Positions 53,314-62,300 of a stretch of 64,000 bases of DNA are shown one piece after another. The notes below the pieces were generated by a model that was not told the DNA's origin, ran no database searches, and worked only from the letters and a program-made list of their open reading frames with translations. Made by a program: the position numbers and the translations under genes. Origin of the DNA: Pseudomonas japonica (GTDB lineage: Bacteria; Pseudomonadota; Gammaproteobacteria; Pseudomonadales; Pseudomonadaceae). Within the stretch, counting starts at the first letter, position 1, and every line of letters begins with the position of its first letter. The stretch lies in the NCBI RefSeq assembly GCF_013522925.1, contig NZ_JAAMQU010000005.1:352074-416073 (forward strand). Reading direction: 5' to 3'.

Positions 53314-55400
53314 AGCGGGGCTCCGTCGATACCATAGGGCGGTTGTTCCTCGGCTTGGTCGCCCTCCACCACTACCTCGGTGCCAGGCAACAACGCGAGG
53401 CGCAATCCACTCAGCGCGAGCAACAGATGAGGACAGGCTTCGGCGTCCAGGCAACTATTGAGCGCGCGCCGGGCGCGGTCCATGGTTCTCAAGCTGGCCA
53501 TGGGTGGCGGCAATCGCTCACCGGCCTTGAGGTTGGCGGCGAAATACGCAGCGACTTCGCTCACCACCTGCTTGAGCAACACCTGCGCGCTGCTATCCAC
53601 CCGGCGCGCATAGGCGAGGATGTCCAGCAAGTTGAGCGCCACGCGCACGTCGCGCAGGGCACCGCCGGTGTCCTGGCCCACCTGGCCCAGGCGCGGCAGC
53701 AATTGCATCAGGCGGTCGAGCAAACGCACGGCCATTTGCCGATGTTCCTGCAACGTGCCGGGCTCGCCCAGGCGGGTGATGTCCTGCCAGCCGAAACGCG
53801 TGAGGCGGCGGGCGGCGGCTTCGGTGCCGAAGGGGCGCACCACAAGGGTCCAGCAGAAGGCAAACAACAACCCGGCCGGGCCCGCGATATTGCCATTGAT
53901 GAAGCTCATGAAGTCGGCGTCGTATTGGCTCTGAATGCTGATAAAGGTAGAGCTGTTGACGATGGTCAGCAGGGTTCCCAGATAGAACTTCGGTTGCACC
54001 GTGAGTGCGCCGATCCAGATGAAAGGCACCGCGAACGCCAGAACCAGCATGGCGAAATCGTGCAGGTTGGGCAGTACCAGGAACAGGTACAGGCCAGACA
54101 GCACTACCGACACCATGGTCCAGAAGAAGAACCGGTAGATCTGCGGGGCAGGGTCGTCCATGGAGGCGAAGAAGCTGCACGAAACGGCCGCCAGGATGAC
54201 TGCACTGGCGCCGTCGGCCCAGCCGGTCAGTATCCAGATAGTCGAGGCGGCAGCGATCGCGGTCACCGACGACATGGCGGAATAGAACATCAGGCCGCGG
54301 TCGAAGAACGGCGTAAGGCGGCCGAGGCGCCAGTGCCGATACACGGCCTTCCAGGGCTCGCGCTGCTCATTGCGGATGGCCAGGTGGAGCGTGCGGCAGT
54401 CCTGCCAGAGGTCGGCCCACTCTTCCAGGCGATACAAGGCATTGGCCAGTAGCAGTTGCTGCCGATCCGCCAGAGCTTCGGGAGCGGGGCGCACCTGGTC
54501 GATATGATGATGCAGGGCCTGCCAGGCCGCTTCGCTGGGGTTGTCGCCGCTGGACGCCAGCCAATGCTGAGCGTGTTCAAGCACGGGCGCCATACGGGCG
54601 GCGAGTTCTGGCGTACGGCGCTCCAGCGCCACCAGCGCGTCGTCCAGCGCGTCGATGGTCGGCAGCAAGTGGATCATCCGCCCGCGTAATTCCTTTCGGT
54701 TACGCACGCTCTGCGGTGTAGCGCCTTCGTGGGGCAACTGGCCGATCATCTGCTCCAGCGAATTGAACGTCACGACCATCGACGAACGCAGCGGCCCTAC
54801 TTCGTCAGCGCTCACGCTACGTGACAAGTAGCGCAGGCTGTAGGCATCCGCCTCGCTGAACCACTTGTCCAGCGCGCCTGCGACCACAGGGGCCAGGCGG
54901 CGCGGCCAGAAGATGGCGCCCACCACAGCGGCGCAAACGATGCCGATGAAAATTTCCTGAGTACGCGAAGAGGCTACGTCGAATACCGCCGACGGGTTAT
55001 CGACCACCGGCAACGCGATCATGGGCATGGTGTAGCCAGCCAGCATCAAGGCATAGAAGTTGGCGGTGCGAAGGTGCAACGACAGGAACAGTAATGTACC
55101 TGTCCACAGCGACACCACGATCACCAGCAACACCGGCGCCTGCACGAACAGCGGCACCAGCAACACGGCCGCGCTGGCCCCCAGCAACGTCCCTAGGAAG
55201 CGATACACCGCCTTGGAGCTGGTGGGCCCTACGTAAGGGCTGGAAACGATGTACACCGTGGCCATGGCCCAATAGGGCCGGGGCATCTCCAGCTTGAGCG
55301 CGATGTACAGCGCCAGCATCGAGGCGGAGAAGGTGCGTACGCCATACCACCAGTCCTGCGCAGGTGGCAGGTCGCTGAAAAAACCTTTCAGGAAGCCCAT
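53310..55400 (-). CDS. FUSC-family aromatic-acid exporter (AaeB type)
   Basis: A 696-residue inner-membrane transporter. There are two blocks of hydrophobic segments (about 25-165 and 370-510) separated and followed by soluble parts, as in AaeB. The start LPPAQDWWYGVRTFSASMLALYIALKLEMPRPYWAMATVYIVSSPYVG is the FUSC signature. Relatives export aromatic carboxylic acids or fusaric acid. It overlaps the marR stop by 13 bases and starts the chain of overlapping pump genes. Confidence 0.9.
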   Translation of the reverse strand: MGFLKGFFSDLPPAQDWWYGVRTFSASMLALYIALKLEMPRPYWAMATVYIVSSPYVGPTSSKAVYRFLGTLLGASAAVLLVPLFVQAPVLLVIVVSLWTGTLLFLSLHLRTANFYALMLAGYTMPMIALPVVDNPSAVFDVASSRTQEIFIGIVCAAVVGAIFWPRRLAPVVAGALDKWFSEADAYSLRYLSRSVSADEVGPLRSSMVVTFNSLEQMIGQLPHEGATPQSVRNRKELRGRMIHLLPTIDALDDALVALERRTPELAARMAPVLEHAQHWLASSGDNPSEAAWQALHHHIDQVRPAPEALADRQQLLLANALYRLEEWADLWQDCRTLHLAIRNEQREPWKAVYRHWRLGRLTPFFDRGLMFYSAMSSVTAIAAASTIWILTGWADGASAVILAAVSCSFFASMDDPAPQIYRFFFWTMVSVVLSGLYLFLVLPNLHDFAMLVLAFAVPFIWIGALTVQPKFYLGTLLTIVNSSTFISIQSQYDADFMSFINGNIAGPAGLLFAFCWTLVVRPFGTEAAARRLTRFGWQDITRLGEPGTLQEHRQMAVRLLDRLMQLLPRLGQVGQDTGGALRDVRVALNLLDILAYARRVDSSAQVLLKQVVSEVAAYFAANLKAGERLPPPMASLRTMDRARRALNSCLDAEACPHLLLALSGLRLALLPGTEVVVEGDQAEEQPPYGIDGAPL

Positions 55401-55852
55401 ACGGCGGACCCCTGCCCTGCTTCTTCGAACGCCCTCACTACGCGCAGTGCGGCTTCGAGGTCGGCCTTGTCGACGTTTTTAAGCACATCCCGGCGCAGCC
55501 GCACCAGCTCGCCCTCGATAGCCTCGGCCAACTCCCGCCCTTGTGGGGTGAGGCTCAGGGCCTTGGCGCGGCGGTCGGTGGTGTCTTCGGTGCGCTGCAC
55601 AAAGCCTTGCGCGCACAGCTGGTCGAGCAGGCGCACCAGCGAGGGGCTTTCAAGGCCTGAAGCATGCGCCACGGTCACCTGCCGCACGCCGTCGCCCAGG
55701 CGCACGATGGCCAGCAGCGGTACCGCGCACGCTTCGGAGATGCCGTAGTTGGCCAGGGTGGTCTGGCAGATCCGCCGCCAATGCCGGGCCGCTACGACCA
55801 TGCCGCTACTGATGTTGAGCTGGAGCTTGTCGAGAGTGTTCACAGGCGCCAC
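55388..55852 (-). CDS. MarR-family repressor of the efflux operon
   Basis: A 154-residue winged-helix regulator. VRQVTVAHASGLESPSLVRLLDQLCAQGFVQRTEDTTDRRAKALSLTPQGRELAE covers the recognition helix and the wing with the D-R-R-A-K-x-L-x-L-T-x-x-G motif. The frame starts at GTG 55852; GTG 55843 is an alternative, and no clear ribosome site is seen for either. A perfect 24-bp palindrome lies immediately before the start. It most likely represses itself and the downstream pump, with release by an aromatic ligand. Confidence 0.88.
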   Translation of the reverse strand: MAPVNTLDKLQLNISSGMVVAARHWRRICQTTLANYGISEACAVPLLAIVRLGDGVRQVTVAHASGLESPSLVRLLDQLCAQGFVQRTEDTTDRRAKALSLTPQGRELAEAIEGELVRLRRDVLKNVDKADLEAALRVVRAFEEAGQGSAVWAS

Positions 55853-55855
55853 ATA

Positions 55856-55879
55856 ATTGATAGGTTGCTAACTATCAAT
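55856..55879. promoter_or_regulatory. Perfect palindromic operator at the marR start
   Basis: ATTGATAG-GTTGCTAA-CTATCAAT, an 8-8-8 inverted repeat without mismatch, only 4 bp from the marR GTG. MarR repressors bind AT-rich palindromes of this size, so it is probably the autoregulatory operator of the pump operon. Confidence 0.7.
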
Positions 55880-55968
55880 ACTCGATCAAGTCCGTTGTGT
55901 AGTCAATAGTTACAAATTGCCACAGCGATGGATGGCCGACCGAACGTTCTTGCGGGCAAAAAACGGCC

Positions 55969-56307
55969 TCAGATGAGGCCGGTTTCTTCGTCGTTGATCA
56001 GCCGGCTTAGCCCGCCGAGGGCTTCACGCGCCTGGGTACGGTCCATCAGCTTGGCCTGGGCGGCGGGCGGCAAGTCGGTGATGCGTATCACCCCTTTGCT
56101 GGTGAGTAACTGGATAAGGTCATCGAGCACCCGCACCATGTCCAGGTCGCTTTGCTGCAAAGCCTTCAGGCTGGTTTCCACGGCTTCGCTGCTGAACCAG
56201 GCCTGGATATCCAGGTGGTCGGCGGCGAGGGTTTCGCTGTAGCCCGAAAATTCCGTGGGCTGCACCCGAACGAGGCGGCCTTCGGCGTTGCGCTGGACGT
56301 AAAACAT
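55969..56307 (-). CDS. Small conserved protein, sometimes mis-annotated as tryptophan synthase beta-like
   Basis: A 112-residue acidic protein. It starts MFYVQRNAEGRLVRVQPTEFSGYSETL and continues with DLDMVRVLDDLIQLLTSKGVIRITDLPPAAQAKLMDRTQARE, a helical C-terminal half. Pseudomonas genomes carry such genes under the name tryptophan synthase subunit beta, but it has no PLP fold. No signal peptide or membrane segment is seen. It lies 72 bp beyond the adhesin stop on the same strand, separated by a strong hairpin. Function unknown. Confidence 0.7.
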   Translation of the reverse strand: MFYVQRNAEGRLVRVQPTEFSGYSETLAADHLDIQAWFSSEAVETSLKALQQSDLDMVRVLDDLIQLLTSKGVIRITDLPPAAQAKLMDRTQAREALGGLSRLINDEETGLI

Positions 56308-56339
56308 CTATGAACCCTCTTGTTCGGCGTTACGCCTTT

Positions 56340-56371
56340 GGCCCGGCAACAGCATAAGCCATTGCCGGGCC
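56340..56371 (-). terminator. Hairpin after the adhesin gene
   Basis: GGCCCGGCAA and TTGCCGGGCC form a perfect 10-bp stem around a 12-nt loop, starting 8 bp beyond the adhesin stop. There is no good T-run; a smaller hairpin GGCGT-T-ACGCC follows at 56326-56336. It likely ends or stabilises the long adhesin mRNA. Confidence 0.55.
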
Positions 56372-56378
56372 GTGGGCA

Positions 56379-59300
56379 TCAGGCGTGGTCCACCTTGATG
56401 TGGGTGTCGGCGCCCGCAACCAGGCTTTTGAGCGCATCGTAGCCGATGCCACCCACCTTGATGCTCACGTCAGCTGCTGCCGTGTTGGTCGCGGCCGAGG
56501 CAGTGGCGTTCAGGTTACCCGCGCTGCTCACCAGCAAGACACCAGCACCAGAGCCGTCGCTGGCCTGGGTGACTTGCAGGTAATGAGTCAGGTCGTTGCC
56601 ATGGCCGGACAACAGGTCGCTCAGGTCGATCACATCCCCTTCGCCGGTGTTGAAGTCGGTGATGATACTGGCGCCCTTCTCTCCCTTCACAAACATGAAG
56701 GTGTCAGCACCCGTGCCACCGGTAAGGAGGTTGCCGGTTGTCATGTTGCCGGGGAGGCTGTCACTGCTGCCACCCAGCAGGATGTCATTGCCCGCCCCGC
56801 CGTTCAGGACGTCGTTACCGCCCTGACCGAAGAGGATATCGTTGCCGTCGCCGCCAAATAACCTATCCGCACCGTCAGCGGTACCGTAGGTATTCGAGCC
56901 AGCCGCCAGTTTCGCAATATCTGCCAGATGGCTGGCATCAGTCAGATAGGCATGTAGTTGCGGGTCGGTAGTTACCCCCGCGAAGGCCTTGAGTGCTTCG
57001 GTTCCCTGCAGCTTGTCGAAGGTGATCAGGTCGCCGAAGAGGATGTCATTGCCGCTGCTGCCAGTAATAGTATCGCTGCCAGGCGCAGTGTAATGGCCCA
57101 GTACTGCGTCTTCGATCTGCGTCGCGTCCACCACTTTTTGCGCGTTGTGATCCGAATCGTAGTTATTCAGCGTGCTCGTGCTGATGCTGCTGCCAAAACC
57201 TATGGCGTCGACTGAGCCATTGGCGCCCATCGCTTTGACCAAGGCATCGTACGCACTCTTGGACTGTGTATCCACGCTCTTGGAAGAGGTACCTGTGACT
57301 ACGTCGTAGCCACCCGCCCCATCAGCCAGGAGAGTACCCCACGACCAACTGCCGCTATCGCCCTTGTACTTTACAGTTCCGTCCGCTGCAACGATGACGC
57401 TGCCGTCTTTGGCGGTAAGCGTCTGGCCGTAGGTCCACTTGGAGAGGTTCAGGCTGTCGAGAGAGACCTTTGACCCCTTGCCGTCGTAGTCAGTGTCATA
57501 GATATAAGGGTTAGTCATTTCCGTCGACACTGTATTAGGCGCGCCGTCGGTGATGAAGTAGGTTTTGTTTACCGCGCCTGCCGTGACGTCCGATCCGAGG
57601 AACCAATTGCTTGCCGTCTTCAAGCCCGCCTCGTAATTCGTTCCCTCGCCTGAGTTAGACGCCATGCTGCTCAGTGCGTCCTTCAGGGTTTCCAGGGCAT
57701 TCTCGTCAGCGATGTTCACCGATACGATACTCTCGACTTTCGTGTCAAAGTCCACGAGCAAAATCTTGATAGTGCCGGCTTTTTCAGTAAGGGCATTGGC
57801 GTACAGCGAATCGAACACGTTCGACAAAGCGGTCTTCATGGAAGCCAGCGCATTAGAGCCGATACTTCCGGAGGTATCTACAACAAAGGCGATGTTATAG
57901 TTGTGGCCAGCTTTAATCGTTGTTACATCACCTACGATGATATTGTTAGCCGCCGCCACGCCGGTAATGGTGTCGGAGCCAATGGTGCCATCCGTAGATT
58001 TGTACACCGCTGGAGTCACGGTGATCTGCACGTCAGTAACCGTATTCAGCGTGGAAGTGCCATCCACCGAAGTGGTGGTCACCTTCAAGGTATCGGTCCC
58101 GTTGTGGTACGTCGCCGGGGTGTAGGTCAGCGTGTTGACGCTCCAACCGGTTACGTTCACTTCGGTCACGCTGGCCGTGGCGGTGAAGCTATGGCCAACG
58201 CCGTCAGACACGGTCGCGCCTACCGGGATGCTGCTGATTTTGGTAACCGAAGCGGATTCGGAGCCGTCGGTGTCGGTGGTACTAGCCACCAGCGTGAGCG
58301 TGGTGGAACCGTTCTCGGCCACAGTGGCTTTGGTAGGCGTCACGGTCGAGGCGTCGGCAACCGGCGTTACGGTGACTGCCACGGTGGAAGCATTGCCGTA
58401 GTCCACGGCGTCGTAAGCCTTGTACGTCAGGCTTACCGTGCCTGAGGCGTCCTTATACGGCGTGAACTTCAGGTAACCCGCTTCCAGGCTTGCCTTGCTC
58501 ACCAACTGCGTGGTCCCGGCGGCCAAGGGGACCCAGGCGGTACCGTTGTAGTACTGCAGGGTGCCTTGGGTCGCGGCCGGGGCGGTGATCTGAATGCTCA
58601 GGCTGCTGCTGGCGGTGTCTGCGTCCGTGACACTGAAGTTGGCCCATTTGAGCGCCACCGTGGTGTCTTCGCTGGTGCTCGCCGTGCTTGCAACCGACAC
58701 AGGCGCGTCGTTGGTTGCGGTGACGTGCACCGCACCACTGACGGCAACCGAGGTGATGCCGCCGTCGGTGACCACCACGCTGTAGCTGCGATCAACCGTG
58801 CTTGGATCATCGCTGGTATTAGCGTAGGTGATCGACTTGATCGCGGCCACGTAGTCGGTGATAGACGCCGTGCCGGTGAGGGTCACGGTGATCTTGCCGC
58901 TGACGCTGGTGTCCACGCTGGCGGTGATGCCAGCCGGCAGGGTGCCTGCCTTGAGCACGTCGTAGGCTTGGGCGTTGCTTAGGGTTACGGTCGCGCCCTT
59001 GAGCGTGGTGGTGCCATCCGGGTCAGCGATGGTCAGCTGCTTCACCAACTGGGCAGCCGGGGCATTTTCCAGGTAAGTGATGTCAGCGGTGCCGCCGGCC
59101 GAGAGGTTCACCACCGGGGCATCGTTCACGGCGTCGACGGTAACGGTGAGGGTGCCGGTGCGCACTACTGACGTAGCCACGCCCTGCTCGCTCGCGGTCG
59201 CCGTTACGGTCAGCACGAAGCTGCCGTTGTAGTTCAGCGGCGTGTTGAGGGTCAGGTTGGCCAGGTTGAGGCCGGTCACGACGGCCGAGCCGTTGGCATC

Positions 59301-62300
59301 GAAGGTCACGGTGTGAGTGCCATCGGTCAGGGTGCTGCCAGCAGGCGCGCCGCTGAGGGTGGTGACGTGGGTCTCCGAGCCATCGGTGGTGTCGCCATAG
59401 GTCACGCTGATCGGCGCCAGCTTCACGCCCGCGTCTTCCAGGCCATGGTTCAGGCTGGTGCCCGTGTAGTAACCCTCACCATTGCTGCCATGCAGGGCAG
59501 ACGCGTCCAGCCCGGCGGCGGCCATGTCCTGCACGCTGCCGAAGGTCACCAGGCTGTTTAGCGAGGTGGCTACGCCATCTACCAGCACGGTCACGTTGTA
59601 GTTGCCCGGGCCGCTCTGGTTGTAGTGGTACAGGTCGACCGTGTAGTAGCCGGTATCCGTGGGTGTGAAGGTGGTGCTGGTGACCGCACCGGAGTTCTTG
59701 CCCCAGCTGGCGGTCGCCACGGTGGTGCCGCCGAGGGTAATTGCCAGGCTGTCATCACCAGTGCCCGAGAAGCTGTAGGACTTGCCGGCTTCCAGGTACA
59801 CCAGGCCGCTGACCTTGGTGGCGGTACCCGCGGCGATATCACCGCTGCTGGCGAGCGAGGTCACGCCGTGGACAGTCGGGTTGACGGTCGCGGCGCTGCC
59901 TACGGTGTTGATCAGCGTGCTGGTGGCCGCGCCATTGCCCCCAGTGCCCAGGGTGTCCTTGGACAGCGTGGTCCAGGTGTCCTTGTTCAGGCCGGTAGAG
60001 GTAATGGTCGCTGCGCCTACGGTGACGACCGGAATGTCCACCATGGGGTCGACCGTGATGGTGAGCGTGCTGGTCGAACCGGTATTGGTAGTGTAGGTAA
60101 CGGTTGGCACGGTGCCGGCCCAATCCGCAACTGGGGTGAAGGTGTAGGTGCCGTCAGCCGCCACGTTCAAGGTGCCGTGGGCCAGGGCAATGTCAGTGCC
60201 GGTGGCGTAGGTGTTGCCGCCAACGCTGACCGAGCTGATGCTCAGCGCGTTGTCCACGTCGATGTCGTTGGTCAGCAGGTTGCCGGTGGCCTCGCCATCT
60301 TCGTTGATGGTGGCAGTGTCCGCCTTCACCACGCTTGGGTCATCAACTGCAGTGACTTTCAAGGTGCTGCTGTAAGTAATGGTCTGGGCCGGGTCGCGGG
60401 CCAGGTTGCTGCCGCCAACATCGGTAACGGCAACGGTCACATTGCGCACGCCGTCTACTGGCGTGTCGGTAGCGTTGGAGAACTGGATCGCGTTGATCAG
60501 CCCCTGGTACTGCTCTACCGAAGCGGTGCCGGTGAGGGTGAAGGTCTGGGTGCCGTTCACGACATCGCCAGCCACCAGCGTCACGCCGCTTGGCAGCGTG
60601 CCGGTGAAGGCCACGTTGTCGCCGGCACCAAGGCCAGTGATGGTCACCACTGCCTTGGCCAAAGTGGTGTTGTCCACGTCGGTGATCGACAGGCCGTCGA
60701 CAATGGAGACCGCCGGCTGCCCTTCGGTGAAGCTCACCGCCGAGCCTGTGACCACAGGGGCGTCGTTTTCCGGGACCACACCAATATGCGAACTGGCAGT
60801 AGCTACGGCTCCGCCGGTATCGGTGACCTTGATGCTGATGTCACGGGTTTCGGGGCTTGGGTTCTGCGAGCTGTTGTTGAAGGTGATGCTGTTGAGTACC
60901 GACTGGTACTGGGCAGGAGTCGCTTCACCGCTCAAGGTAACCGTGATGATCGCTTTGCCATTGGCGTCCACGCCTTCGACGATCGAGGCGGTGATGCCGG
61001 TAGTGCCGGTATTCACGGCCAGGCTGTCGCCATCGTGGGCATTGGTCAGCACCACCGAGGCGCCTTTGATGTTGCTGTCCACATCCGTCAGCTTCAAGTC
61101 GCTGGCGATCAGCGCAACGCCTTGGCCGCCCTTTGGCGTTTCGCCTGCAGCCGGGGTTTCGATGAACGTGTTGACGAAGTTGTCGGTAACGGTACTGCCA
61201 TTGACATGGCTGAAGACCGGCGCGTCGTTTACCGCGGTGACGGTCAGGGTGCTGTTGTAGGTGCTAGTCTTGGCACCGTCGCTGTCGGTGGTCACGTCGG
61301 TGACAGCGATGGTCACGTTGCGCACGCCAGCAGTGGGGGTGTCGCTGTCGTTGCTGTAGGTGATGCCCTGGATCAGCGCCTGGTATTCGGCAATGGAGGC
61401 CTTGCCAGTAAAGGTGATGGTCTCGACGCCGTTGACTACGGAGGTATTGGCCGTGATCCCTGCAGGTAGGCTGGTGGGGAGGGTAACCACATCGCCATTG
61501 CCCAGGTTATCGATCGTTACCACGACCTTGGACAGCTGGTTTCCATCCAGGTCATTCATGCTGAAGTTGCTGACGATGGAAGTCGCGGCACCGTTCTCGG
61601 TGAAGCTCACTTGCTCACCGAAGATATCCACGGCATCGTTCTGCGGCTTGACGTTCATCACCGTGGTGATGCTCGAGGTGCCGTTCAGACCGCCATCGTT
61701 TACCGAAATGGTGATCTTGCGCTGCTCGTCCGACGGCGTATTGCCGGTGTTATTGAAGGTGACGTGGTTGATCACCCAGGCGTAGTCGGCCGGGCTGGCG
61801 TCGCCGCTCAGCTTGATGGTGATGGTGCCGTTGGCATTGACGATCTCGGCCTTGATGCCGGTGTTGCCGACGTCCACGGCCAGGCTGTCACCGGGCTTGG
61901 CATTGGTGAGCACGATGCTGCCGCCCTTGAGGGTCGTGTTGTCGACATCCTTCAGCGTGAGGTCGCCAGTGCCGATGATGCGGCCCGGCCCCTTGCCTTC
62001 CCACGCCGCCGGCGTGGTGCCGTGGGGCGTTTCGATGAAGGTGTTGCCCCAGTTGTCGGTAACGGTGCTGCCATCGGCGTGGCTGAAGGCAGGGGCATCG
62101 TTGACCGGCGTCACGTGCACGAGCAGATTCTGGCTTACGCTTTCCGCCTTGGCGGTGCCGTCCTGAGCAGTCGCGGTCACGGTGAAGGTGTAATCACCGT
62201 TGGCATTGGCCGGCGCGGTGAACTTGAGGCTCGACATATTCCAGCCGGTGATGTTCACGGTACCGTCGGCCCCGACGGTCACGTTATGCGCCGCGATGCC

